A DNA stretch of 5,672 bases from an uncultured Peptococcaceae bacterium (GCA_949739465.1 CATIYQ010000129.1:1-5672); one strand, 5' to 3'. Numbered from the stretch's first letter, positions 1 through 5,672 are shown. Notes: generated by a model not told the origin, from the sequence alone. Numbers and translations: made by a program.

Positions 1-36
1 ATTACTGCACTTGGCGGCAAAGTAGAGGTGAAATAA
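1..36 (+). CDS. rplO: 50S ribosomal protein L15, C-terminal end (partial)
   Basis: Only the last 11 codons and the TAA stop (34-36) are in the window. They read ITALGGKVEVK, which matches the usual end of bacterial L15, a 50S protein that binds 23S rRNA late in assembly. The position directly before secY is the standard spc-operon arrangement and supports the call. The frame runs off the left edge, so start and length cannot be judged. The identification rests on a short peptide plus context. Confidence 0.8.
   Translation: MTALGGKVEVK
25..30 (+). promoter_or_regulatory. secY ribosome binding site inside the end of rplO
   Basis: GAGGTG lies 7 bases before the secY ATG at 38. It overlaps the last codons of rplO (Glu-Val of L15), and the rplO stop is one base from the secY start. 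Ribosomes finishing L15 would therefore end on the secY initiation region, which suggests translational coupling. Confidence 0.7.
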
Positions 37-37
37 T

Positions 38-1297
38 ATGTTTTCTACTCTCGCACAAGCTTGGAAAATCCCGGAATTAAGAAAGAAAATCATGTTTACA
101 TTATGTATGTTCTTGGTTTTCAGAATCGGAAGTCATATCCCTGTTCCGGGTATTAACCCTGAAATCCTGGCGCAAATGATGTCTACCAACGGCAATTTGT
201 TCGGTTTTGTAGATATTATTTCCGGGGGGGCGTTTAAGAGCTTTACAGTCTTTGCAATGGGGATTATGCCTTACATTAACGCATCCATTATCGTGCAGTT
301 ATTGACTATGGTATTCCCTTACTTTGAAAGACTTTCCAAAGAAGGTCCGGAAGGCAGAAAAAAAATGCAACAGATTGTTCGTTATGGCGCTGTTGGCTTA
401 GGTTTCTTGCAAGGTCTTGCTATGGCGATTTATTTGAAAAACGCCATGGTAAACCCAGGATTCTTCTCCACCATTGTGGTATGTGTTTCCTTGACTGCCG
501 GTACTGCATTCTTAATGTGGCTCGGTGAGTTGATTACCGAAAAAGGTATTGGTAACGGGATTTCCTTGATTATCTTTGCCGGTATCGTTTCTCGTGTACC
601 AAGCGGTTTGGTTACCATTTATGAATATGTAAAAACCGGCGAAGCAAACATCATTGTTGCCGTTTTGTTCCTGGTTTTTGCTATCGCTTGTATTGCCGGG
701 GTTATTACCATCCAAGAAGGACAACGGAAAATCCCTGTACAATATGCAAAAAGAGTGGTAGGTCGTCGGGTTTATGGCGGACAAAGCAGCCATATTCCAA
801 TGAAGGTAAACCAATCTGGGGTTATTCCCATTATCTTTGCCATGACCATTTTGATGTTCCCTACAACCATTGCAGGGTTCTTCCCCAATAATGGTTTTGC
901 GCAATGGATTACCAAAGTGCTCAGTTTCCAACATCCTTTGTATATTTTCTTATATGGCTTGTTGGTTGTATTGTTCACTTATTTCTACACTGCTGTATCC
1001 TTTAACCCTGCTGATGTTGCAGAAAACCTGAAAAAACAAGGCGGTTTTATTCCCGGACTTCGTCCAGGAAAACCAACTGCCGATTATTTGGACAGAGTTC
1101 TTTCCCGCATCACCATGGCAGGGGCAGCATTCCTTGCAATCATTGCGATTATGCCTAGTATTGCCATGGGGCTTACCGGCTGGAATTTGTATTTCGGCGG
1201 TACCAGCTTATTGATTGCCATTGGGGTAGCGTTGGATACAACAAAACAAATTGAAGCTCAAATGTTAATGCGTCATTATCAAGGGTTTATGAAATAG
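38..1297 (+). CDS. secY: Preprotein translocase channel subunit SecY
   Basis: SecY forms the protein-conducting channel of the SecYEG translocon in the cytoplasmic membrane, used for secretion and membrane-protein insertion. The 419-residue product has the family's normal length and about ten hydrophobic segments, the first near residues 18-36. The SecY signature region around residues 63-82 (GGAFKSF...MGIMPYINA) covers the plug and TM2. The second signature is at about 158-177 (WLGELITEKGIGNGISL). The cytosolic loop between TM6 and TM7 carries KIPVQYAKR (231-239), and the next cytosolic loop carries GGFIPGLRPGKPT (335-347); in the family both contact the ribosome and SecA. The ATG at 38 is chosen because GAGGTG sits 7 bases upstream. 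The gene follows rplO and precedes adk, as in most Firmicutes. The frame is intact through a run of seven Gs at 224-230. Confidence 0.98.
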   Translation: MFSTLAQAWKIPELRKKIMFTLCMFLVFRIGSHIPVPGINPEILAQMMSTNGNLFGFVDIISGGAFKSFTVFAMGIMPYINASIIVQLLTMVFPYFERLSKEGPEGRKKMQQIVRYGAVGLGFLQGLAMAIYLKNAMVNPGFFSTIVVCVSLTAGTAFLMWLGELITEKGIGNGISLIIFAGIVSRVPSGLVTIYEYVKTGEANIIVAVLFLVFAIACIAGVITIQEGQRKIPVQYAKRVVGRRVYGGQSSHIPMKVNQSGVIPIIFAMTILMFPTTIAGFFPNNGFAQWITKVLSFQHPLYIFLYGLLVVLFTYFYTAVSFNPADVAENLKKQGGFIPGLRPGKPTADYLDRVLSRITMAGAAFLAIIAIMPSIAMGLTGWNLYFGGTSLLIAIGVALDTTKQIEAQMLMRHYQGFMK

Positions 1298-1314
1298 GCA
1301 AAGGAGGTAAGAAG

Positions 1315-1968
1315 ATGCGAATCGTATTTTTAGGACCTCCTGGTGCTGGAAAAGGCACCCAAGCTGTGGAAATCGTTGAAAAGTTGGGTATTCCTCATGT
1401 GGCTACCGGCGATATGCTGAGAGCCAGCATCAAACAGGAAACACCTCTTGGTCTGGAAGCAAAAAAATATATGGACCAAGGTTTATTGGTTCCCGATGAA
1501 GTAACAATCCGTATTACCGGAGAACGAATTTCTCAGCCTGATTGCGCTAACGGTTTTTTGTTAGACGGTTTTCCGCGAACACTTGCTCAAGCTGAGGCAT
1601 TGGATAAACTCCTTTCCGATTTGGGTATCAAATTGGATGCGGTTATCAATCTTCAAGTGCCTGAAGGGGTGTTGATTCCAAGACTGACCGGGCGCAGAGT
1701 TTGCAGAAATTGCGGCGCGTCTTTCCATATGGTATTTAATCCGCCGACAGCAGAAGGCGTATGCGACCGATGTGAAGGAGAGCTTTACCAAAGAAGCGAC
1801 GATAACGAAGAAACGGCTGTAAATCGTTTGTCTGTTTACAACACGCAAACTGCTCCGTTAATCGCTTATTACCAAGAACAAGGCGTTCTGAAAAACATTG
1901 ATGGAGAACAAGAAATCCATCAGGTATTGGTAAGTATTGGCAAAGCATTAGGGAAAAACTGGGCATGA
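1315..1968 (+). CDS. adk: Adenylate kinase, zinc-LID type
   Basis: Adenylate kinase interconverts ATP + AMP and 2 ADP in the cytoplasm, balancing the adenylate pool. The product has 217 residues, the usual length of the long bacterial form. The P-loop GPPGAGKGT is at 7-15, the AMP-binding TGDMLR at 31-36, and the signature FLLDGFPRT at 81-89. The LID domain (about 125-162) carries two C-x2-C pairs: C130, C133, C150 and C153. This is the four-cysteine zinc site known from Geobacillus and other Gram-positive enzymes; E. coli Adk has no zinc there. The ATG at 1315 follows a perfect AAGGAGGT at 1301-1308. The gene starts 17 bases after secY, and its TGA overlaps the map ATG. Confidence 0.98.
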   Translation: MRIVFLGPPGAGKGTQAVEIVEKLGIPHVATGDMLRASIKQETPLGLEAKKYMDQGLLVPDEVTIRITGERISQPDCANGFLLDGFPRTLAQAEALDKLLSDLGIKLDAVINLQVPEGVLIPRLTGRRVCRNCGASFHMVFNPPTAEGVCDRCEGELYQRSDDNEETAVNRLSVYNTQTAPLIAYYQEQGVLKNIDGEQEIHQVLVSIGKALGKNWA

Positions 1969-2714
1969 TAGAAATAAAAACAGATAATGATATCAAAAAA
2001 ATGCGTTATGCCGGGCGTATCTTAGCAGAAACAATTGCTTTGGTAGGAGAACACGTAAAACCGGGCGTCACAACCGGGGAACTGGATGCGATAGCTGAAC
2101 GGCATATTCGTAAAGCAGGGGCAAGACCTTGCTTTAAGGGATACGGTGGTTTTCCTGCCAGCATCTGTTGCTCGGTCAATGACGAAATCATTCACGGCAT
2201 CCCCGGTGACAGAGCTTTATTGCCGGGAGATATTGTAAGCATTGACGCCGGTGTTGAAAAAGACGGTTTTTGCAGTGATAGCGCTAGGACCTTCGCTGTG
2301 GGAGAAATCTCCCCGGAGAACAAAAAGCTTTTGTCTGTCACAGAGGAAAGCCTATTGGAAGGTTTGAAGCTAGCTTGCGTAGGAAATCGTCTGGGAGATG
2401 TTTCTCACCGCATTCAAGAAATAATTGAAGCAGCGGGTTTTGGTGTGGTACGCAACTTTACCGGTCACGGTATCGGGAGAAACTTGCATGAAGACCCGGA
2501 TGTACCCAATTATGGTGTAGCCGGCAGAGGCGTTCGCTTGACTCAAGGCATGGTCATTGCCATTGAGCCTATGGTAACGGTCGGCTCTCACAAAAATAAA
2601 ACGTTATCTGATGATTGGACTGTGGTTACGTTGGATGGCAGCTGGGCGGCTCACTTTGAGCATACCGTTGCAATCACAGCGTCCGGACCGGAAATCTTAA
2701 CCAAGTTGGATTGA
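1965..2714 (+). CDS. map: Methionine aminopeptidase, type I
   Basis: Map removes the initiator methionine from nascent proteins whose second residue is small, after deformylation, as they leave the ribosome. The 249-residue product has the full pita-bread fold length of type Ia enzymes. All five metal ligands are present: D94 (SIDAG), D105 (CSDSA), H168 (TGHGIG), E201 (IAIEPM) and E232 (HFEHT). The substrate-side histidines H77 (IIHGIP) and H175 are also present. No N-terminal zinc-finger extension is seen. The ATG overlaps the adk stop as ATGA (1965-1968). Upstream there is only a weak purine stretch (AGGGAAAA from 1950), so translation probably depends on ribosomes ending adk. That dependence is inferred. 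Confidence 0.98.
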   Translation: MIEIKTDNDIKKMRYAGRILAETIALVGEHVKPGVTTGELDAIAERHIRKAGARPCFKGYGGFPASICCSVNDEIIHGIPGDRALLPGDIVSIDAGVEKDGFCSDSARTFAVGEISPENKKLLSVTEESLLEGLKLACVGNRLGDVSHRIQEIIEAAGFGVVRNFTGHGIGRNLHEDPDVPNYGVAGRGVRLTQGMVIAIEPMVTVGSHKNKTLSDDWTVVTLDGSWAAHFEHTVAITASGPEILTKLD

Positions 2715-2718
2715 GGTG
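2713..2718 (+). promoter_or_regulatory. Ribosome binding site of the KOW-protein gene
   Basis: GAGGTG overlaps the map stop codon and lies 6 bases before ATG 2725. An in-frame GTG at 2716 falls inside this site and has no binding site of its own at a workable distance. This decides the start in favour of ATG 2725. Confidence 0.65.
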
Positions 2719-2724
2719 TTTGAG

Positions 2725-3027
2725 ATGGAGCAAGATTTGGCTGCAGATAATTTGGTTCTCGGTCAATTAGTAAAATCTAAAACAGGTCGGGACAAAGGGG
2801 CTTATTACTTTATTTGCGGTAAAAGCCAGGATGGCATCAGACTATTTTTGGCGGACGGACGGAAACGCCCCATAGAGAAACCAAAAATAAAAAACAGCCG
2901 TCATGTGCAAATGGTGCATTATGTTGCGCCGCTGCTCAAAGAAAAGCTGGAACAGCAGAAAACAGTGACAAATGAAGAAATCAGATTGAGTTTTAAGTCG
3001 TTGCCACAAGTAGAAGGCAATGCGTAA
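2725..3027 (+). CDS. KOW-domain RNA-binding protein, ribosomal L14e-like
   Basis: This is a small basic protein of 100 residues. It resembles the KOW-type 'ribosomal protein L14E/L6E/L27E-like' proteins that Firmicutes encode between map and infA; YbzG holds the equivalent place in Bacillus subtilis. The KOW-like part is near the N-terminus: LGQLVKSKTGRDKG (about 12-25) followed by a hydrophobic strand, then LADGRKRPIEKPK (42-54) and a lysine-rich helix to about 80. In the family this fold binds rRNA, but the cellular role is not well established, so a ribosome-associated function is inferred from fold and context. The gene begins 10 bases after map and ends 18 bases before infA. A GTG three codons upstream (2716) is the alternative start. 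It is rejected because the GAGGTG binding site is correctly spaced for ATG 2725. Confidence 0.85.
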   Translation: MEQDLAADNLVLGQLVKSKTGRDKGAYYFICGKSQDGIRLFLADGRKRPIEKPKIKNSRHVQMVHYVAPLLKEKLEQQKTVTNEEIRLSFKSLPQVEGNA

Positions 3028-3045
3028 ACAAGGAGGTCGGGGAGA

Positions 3046-3264
3046 ATGTCCAAGCAAGACGGCATTGAAGTAGACGGCATCGTATTAGAGCCGTTGCCAA
3101 ACGCAATGTTTACAGTGGAATTAGTGAATGGGCATAAAGTGTTAGCGCATGTATCCGGTAAAATCAGAATGAACTATATCCGCATTTTACCCGGGGATAA
3201 AGTAACGGTAGAGCTTTCGCCCTATGATTTGAAACGAGGCCGGATCACATACAGATACAAATAA
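3046..3264 (+). CDS. infA: Translation initiation factor IF-1
   Basis: IF-1 binds the A site of the 30S subunit during initiation and works with IF-2 and IF-3 to position initiator tRNA. The product is 72 residues, the standard length, and is one S1-like OB-fold domain. Highly conserved segments are visible: LPNAMFTVEL (17-26), NGHKVLAHVSGKIRMNYIRI (28-47), LPGDKVTVELSPYDL (48-62) and the basic tail RGRITYRYK (64-72). The ATG follows AAGGAGGT at 3030-3037 with 8 bases of spacing. Its place between the KOW gene and rpmJ is typical of Firmicutes. Confidence 0.98.
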   Translation: MSKQDGIEVDGIVLEPLPNAMFTVELVNGHKVLAHVSGKIRMNYIRILPGDKVTVELSPYDLKRGRITYRYK

Positions 3265-3276
3265 TGTAGCTGTGAA

Positions 3277-3283
3277 AAGGAGG
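3277..3283 (+). promoter_or_regulatory. rpmJ ribosome binding site
   Basis: AAGGAGG, a perfect match to the anti-Shine-Dalgarno, lies 9 bases before the GTG at 3293. It supports that non-ATG codon as the start of rpmJ. Confidence 0.8.
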
Positions 3284-3292
3284 GGAAGTTAA

Positions 3293-3406
3293 GTGAAAGT
3301 TAGAGCTTCCGTAAAACCAATTTGCGAAAAATGCAAAGTTATCAAAAGAAGAGGCAAGGTAATGGTGATTTGCCCCAATACCAAGCATAAACAAGTTCAA
3401 GGCTAA
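3293..3406 (+). CDS. rpmJ: 50S ribosomal protein L36, zinc-ribbon (C+) form
   Basis: L36 is the smallest 50S protein and binds 23S rRNA late in large-subunit assembly. Translation from GTG 3293 gives 37 residues beginning MKVRASVKPICEKC and ending in TKHKQVQG, the standard bacterial length and sequence pattern. The zinc ligands C11, C14, C27 and H32 (C-x2-C-x12-C-x4-H) are all present, so this is the zinc-binding form. Starting at GTG gives the canonical MKVR N-terminus, and the AAGGAGG at 3277-3283 is well placed for it. The gene lies between infA (28 bases upstream) and rpsM (37 bases downstream), its usual place. Confidence 0.97.
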   Translation: MKVRASVKPICEKCKVIKRRGKVMVICPNTKHKQVQG

Positions 3407-3443
3407 GAAAGAAATATTTGTTTGATGGAGGTGTACACAGTAG

Positions 3444-3815
3444 ATGGCACGTATTGCTGGTATCGATTTACCCCGCGATAAAAGAATTGAGATTGCTTTA
3501 ACCTATATTTTTGGCATCGGCTTAAAGACTTCTCAAAAAATCTTGGCTGCTGCAGGCGTAAATCCTGACACAAGAGTAAAGGATTTGACTGAAGCAGAAA
3601 CTGATAAAATCCGTGATATTATCGCAGAAACCTATCAGGTAGAAGGCGACCTTCGCCGGGAAATCGCATTAAATATTAAGAGATTAAATGAAATTGGCTG
3701 CTATCGTGGTATTCGTCATCGCAGAGGTCTTCCTGTACGCGGACAACGGACCAAAACCAATGCTCGCACACGGAAAGGTCCAAAACGGACAATCAGCGGT
3801 AAGAAGAAAAAATAG
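3444..3815 (+). CDS. rpsM: 30S ribosomal protein S13
   Basis: S13 sits in the head of the 30S subunit, where it contacts 16S rRNA, S19, the P-site tRNA and the 50S subunit through intersubunit bridges. The product is 123 residues, of normal length. It begins MARIAGIDLPRDKRIEIALT and has a helix-two-turn-helix core (YIFGIGLKTSQKIL, 21-34). The conserved signature CYRGIRHRRGLPVRGQRTK lies at 86-104, and the lysine-rich tail ends in KKKK. The ATG follows GGAGGTG at 3427-3433 with 10 bases of spacing. This is the first gene of the classical alpha-operon segment, but here it follows rpmJ by only 37 bases with no separating terminator. Confidence 0.98.
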   Translation: MARIAGIDLPRDKRIEIALTYIFGIGLKTSQKILAAAGVNPDTRVKDLTEAETDKIRDIIAETYQVEGDLRREIALNIKRLNEIGCYRGIRHRRGLPVRGQRTKTNARTRKGPKRTISGKKKK

Positions 3816-3817
3816 TG

Positions 3818-3826
3818 AAAGGGGGT
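3818..3826 (+). promoter_or_regulatory. rpsK ribosome binding site before a TTG start
   Basis: AAAGGGGGT is a near match to AAAGGAGGT, with G in place of A at one position. It lies 7 bases before the TTG at 3834. The TAA at 3831-3833, in frame directly before the TTG, rules out any upstream start in this frame. Confidence 0.65.
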
Positions 3827-3833
3827 CTTTTAA

Positions 3834-4220
3834 TTGGCACGGAAACAAACCCGGAGAAAAAAAGATAGAAAAAATATTGAGCAAGGTGTTGCACATATTC
3901 AATCTACTTTCAACAATACCATTATTACCATTACAGACAAAGCCGGTAATGCCGTAGCTTGGGCAAGCGCCGGTGGTTCCGGTTTCAAAGGTTCTCGTAA
4001 AAGCACTCCTTTTGCTGCACAGCTGGCTGCTGATACCTGCGCAAAAGAAGCAATGGAACATGGTATGAAACAAGTGGAATGTTTGGTGAAGGGACCAGGC
4101 GCTGGCAGAGAAGCTGCTATCCGTTCTCTGCAAGCAGCAGGGTTGGAAATCAGCATGATTAAAGACGTCACTCCTATCCCGCACAACGGATGCAGACCAC
4201 CGAAAAGAAGAAGAGTCTAA
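3834..4220 (+). CDS. rpsK: 30S ribosomal protein S11
   Basis: S11 is part of the 30S platform, binding 16S rRNA near the E-site side of the mRNA path together with S7 and S18/S21. The product is 128 residues. It has a basic N-terminus (MARKQTRRKKDRKN), the core segment STFNNTIITITDKAGNA (24-40), GSRKSTPFAAQLAA (53-66), KGPGAGREAAIRSLQAAGL (86-104) and the invariant end DVTPIPHNGCRPPKRRRV (111-128). The start is TTG. An in-frame stop directly precedes it, and the next in-frame methionine (residue 74) would remove half of the protein, so TTG is the only good choice. The gene begins 18 bases after rpsM and ends 17 bases before rpsD. Confidence 0.97.
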   Translation: MARKQTRRKKDRKNIEQGVAHIQSTFNNTIITITDKAGNAVAWASAGGSGFKGSRKSTPFAAQLAADTCAKEAMEHGMKQVECLVKGPGAGREAAIRSLQAAGLEISMIKDVTPIPHNGCRPPKRRRV

Positions 4221-4221
4221 T

Positions 4222-4228
4222 AGGAGGT
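4222..4228 (+). promoter_or_regulatory. rpsD ribosome binding site
   Basis: AGGAGGT lies 9 bases before ATG 4238. An in-frame TTG at 4232 is only 3 bases from this site, too close for initiation. The site therefore decides the rpsD start in favour of ATG 4238. Confidence 0.75.
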
Positions 4229-4237
4229 TAGTTGGAT

Positions 4238-4831
4238 ATGGCAAGAGATATGGTTCCAATTTTAAAAAGATGCAGAAGCCTGGGACTTGATCCCGTTTAT
4301 CTCGGAATTGACAAAAAATCTAACAGACAGACTGTTAGAGGTAATCGCAAAAAAAGCGAATATGGTCTGCAACTCCAAGAAAAACAAAAAGCAAAATTCA
4401 TCTATGGCGTACTGGAAAAACCTTTCCGCAACTACTTTGAAAAAGCCAGCCGCATGAAAGGTCAATCCGGTGAAAACTTAATGATTATGCTGGAAAGCAG
4501 ACTGGATAATGTTATCTTCCGTCTGGGCTTTGCAAGAACCCGGAATGAAGCAAGACAGATTGTTGATCATAAACACATCAGTGTGAATGGCAAAACTGTT
4601 AACATTCCTTCTTACTTAGTAAAAGCTGGTGATGTCATTGAAGTACGGGAAAAATTCAAATCTTCCCAAAGATATCAAGATGTATTGGCTGTAACTGGCC
4701 ATAGAGGGGTTCCTGCATGGCTCGAAGCTAATAAAGAAGCTTTGTCCGGCACTGTAAAAGCGCTTCCTGCAAGAGATCAAATTGATGTTCCTGTAGATGA
4801 AATGCTTATCGTAGAATTGTATTCTCGTTAA
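4238..4831 (+). CDS. rpsD: 30S ribosomal protein S4, zinc-free (C-) short form
   Basis: S4 is a primary 16S rRNA binder that starts 30S assembly and lines the mRNA entry site; in several bacteria it also represses its own operon. From ATG 4238 the product has 197 residues and begins MARDMVPILKRCRSLGLDP. The N-terminal region has a single cysteine (C12) and so lacks the four-cysteine zinc site of C+ S4 proteins. It then has KKSEYGLQLQEKQKAKFIYG (38-57). The S4 RNA-binding domain spans about 87-150, including SRLDNVIFRLGFARTRNEAR (87-106) and NIPSYLVKAGDVIEV (122-136). The C-terminus ends in IVELYSR. A TTG two codons upstream is rejected because of ribosome-binding-site spacing. The gene lies between rpsK and rpoA, unlike Bacillus, where rpsD is elsewhere. 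Confidence 0.97.
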   Translation: MARDMVPILKRCRSLGLDPVYLGIDKKSNRQTVRGNRKKSEYGLQLQEKQKAKFIYGVLEKPFRNYFEKASRMKGQSGENLMIMLESRLDNVIFRLGFARTRNEARQIVDHKHISVNGKTVNIPSYLVKAGDVIEVREKFKSSQRYQDVLAVTGHRGVPAWLEANKEALSGTVKALPARDQIDVPVDEMLIVELYSR

Positions 4832-4848
4832 TAGTATGCTTTTGATAT

Positions 4849-4855
4849 AAGGAGG
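4849..4855 (+). promoter_or_regulatory. rpoA ribosome binding site
   Basis: AAGGAGG lies 7 bases before ATG 4863, an ideal placement that fixes the rpoA start. Confidence 0.8.
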
Positions 4856-4862
4856 GCGAGAA

Positions 4863-5672
4863 ATGTTTGGTATAGAAAAGCCCAAAATCCAGTGTGTGGA
4901 ACTGTCTGATGACAAGAAATATGGTAAGTTCGTTGTAGAACCTATGGAAAGAGGCTATGGCATTACCTTAGGGAATTCTTTACGGCGCGTACTCTTATCT
5001 TCTTTGCCGGGAGCAGCTATTAGTGCAGTAAAAATCGAAGGTGTTTTACATGAGTTTTCTACCAGCCAAGGGGTGGTAGAAGACATTACAGATATTATCT
5101 TGAACTTAAAGGGATTAGCGGTGAAGATGTATGGCGATGAACCAAAAATCGTTTACATTGATGCCCAAGGCCCTGGTGAAGTCACCGGTGCTGATATCCA
5201 ATGCGATGCAGATGTGATGATTGTCAATAAAGACCATCATATTGCCACCTTAAGTCAAGATGGTCATCTCTACATGGAAATCACTGTAGAAAAAGGCAGA
5301 GGCTTTGTTACTGCAGAGAAGAACAAAAAGGATGATCAGCCAATCGGTGTCATCCCGGTAGACTCTTTGTTCTCTCCTATCCTCAAGGTAAATTTCTCTG
5401 TAGAAGATACTCGGGTAGGACAGCAAACAGACTATGATAAATTAACTTTAGAAGTATGGACAGACGGCAGTATTTTGCCAGATGAAGCGGTAAGTAATTC
5501 TGCAAGAATTATTAGCGACTACTTGAAGTTATTTGTCGGACTTACAGAAAGTGTTCCGGATGAAGTAACACTTATCGAAAAAGAAGAAGAAAAGAAAGAT
5601 AAACTCCTGGAAATGACCATTGAAGAGTTAGACCTTTCTGTTCGTTCTTACAACTGCTTGAAACGGGCAGGC
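4863..5672 (+). CDS. rpoA: DNA-directed RNA polymerase alpha subunit (3' end cut by window)
   Basis: Alpha dimerises to start RNA polymerase assembly, holding beta and beta', and its C-terminal domain contacts UP elements and activators. The reading frame is open for 270 codons to the right edge with no stop. A full protein would be about 310-320 residues, so roughly 45-50 are missing. The N-terminal domain shows EPMERGYGITLGNSLRRVLL (26-45), with the paired arginines R41-R42 of the assembly surface, then SSLPGAAISAVKIEGVLHEF (46-65) and GVVEDITDIILNLK (70-83). EKGRGF is at 143-148 and ARIISDYLKLF at 214-224. A charged linker (about 229-248, with EKEEEKKDK) leads into the start of the C-terminal domain, LDLSVRSYNCLKRAG (256-270). 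R261, N264 and K267 correspond to the E. coli DNA-contacting R265, N268 and K271. The gene starts 31 bases after rpsD. rplQ would be expected next, outside the window. Confidence 0.97.
   Translation, partial: MFGIEKPKIQCVELSDDKKYGKFVVEPMERGYGITLGNSLRRVLLSSLPGAAISAVKIEGVLHEFSTSQGVVEDITDIILNLKGLAVKMYGDEPKIVYIDAQGPGEVTGADIQCDADVMIVNKDHHIATLSQDGHLYMEITVEKGRGFVTAEKNKKDDQPIGVIPVDSLFSPILKVNFSVEDTRVGQQTDYDKLTLEVWTDGSILPDEAVSNSARIISDYLKLFVGLTESVPDEVTLIEKEEEKKDKLLEMTIEELDLSVRSYNCLKRAG

Noticed and set aside
512..934. Minus-strand open frame of 140 codons inside secY
   Set aside because: It is antisense to a certain gene, has low-complexity Asn/Gly-rich composition and shows no family motifs.
2716..2724. 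GTG at 2716 as the start of the KOW gene
   Set aside because: It falls inside the GAGGTG that serves ATG 2725 and has no upstream binding site at a normal distance.
3688..3957. Plus-strand open frame bridging rpsM and rpsK
   Set aside because: It runs out of frame through the end of S13 and the start of S11, both of which are certain, and has no binding site of its own.
4232..4237. TTG two codons upstream as the rpsD start
   Set aside because: It is only 3 bases from AGGAGGT. ATG 4238 has 9-base spacing and gives the usual MAR N-terminus of S4.
3684..4259. Minus-strand open frame of 191 codons across rpsM and rpsK
   Set aside because: It lies wholly antisense to two certain ribosomal protein genes. 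Its translation is rich in Cys, Phe and Ser with no recognisable domain, and I see no ribosome binding site for it. It is a shadow of the coding strand.
4832..4862. Possible promoter or terminator in the rpsD-rpoA gap
   Set aside because: The 31-base gap has no inverted repeat with a T run and no paired -35/-10 boxes. It holds little beyond the rpoA ribosome binding site.
1..5672. Novel system, mobile element, CRISPR array, tRNA or riboswitch anywhere in the window
   Set aside because: The window is almost fully covered by eleven recognisable housekeeping genes with gaps of at most 37 bases. I saw no repeats, element ends or structured noncoding stretch.

Overview
The window is a stretch of bacterial chromosome carrying the distal part of the spc ribosomal-protein operon joined to the alpha operon. 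All genes are on the + strand. The order is rplO (last codons only), secY, adk, map, a small KOW-domain RNA-binding protein gene, infA, rpmJ, rpsM, rpsK, rpsD and rpoA (cut by the right edge).

The organism is probably a low-to-moderate-GC Firmicute. The evidence is strong AAGGAGG-type ribosome binding sites before almost every gene, the secY-adk-map-KOW-infA-rpmJ order, and a Bacillus-type adenylate kinase with a four-cysteine zinc LID. Two points argue against Bacillus itself and favour Clostridia or Negativicutes: rpsD lies between rpsK and rpoA, and the S4 protein is the short, cysteine-poor form. I lean weakly to Negativicutes but cannot settle it from the sequence alone.

Layout: 1-36 is the end of L15. 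38-1297 encodes the translocon channel SecY. 1315-1968 and 1965-2714 encode adenylate kinase and methionine aminopeptidase, overlapping by ATGA. 2725-3027 is the KOW protein. 3046-3406 holds IF1 and L36. 3444-4831 holds S13, S11 and S4. From 4863 onward is the RNA polymerase alpha subunit, lacking most of its C-terminal domain because the window ends. The longest intergenic gap is 37 bases. I see no terminator, no convincing internal promoter, no tRNA, no repeat and no mobile element, so the genes look like one transcription unit.

Together the genes supply the protein-synthesis and export machinery: ribosomal proteins and IF1 for translation, Map for removing the initiator methionine, SecY for membrane insertion and secretion, Adk for nucleotide balance, and RpoA for transcription. 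All products look intact and conserved. I found no new biological system here. The points worth noting are small: a TTG start on rpsK, a GTG start on rpmJ, the L14e-like KOW gene, zinc-free S4 beside zinc-type L36 and Adk, and tight gene coupling.
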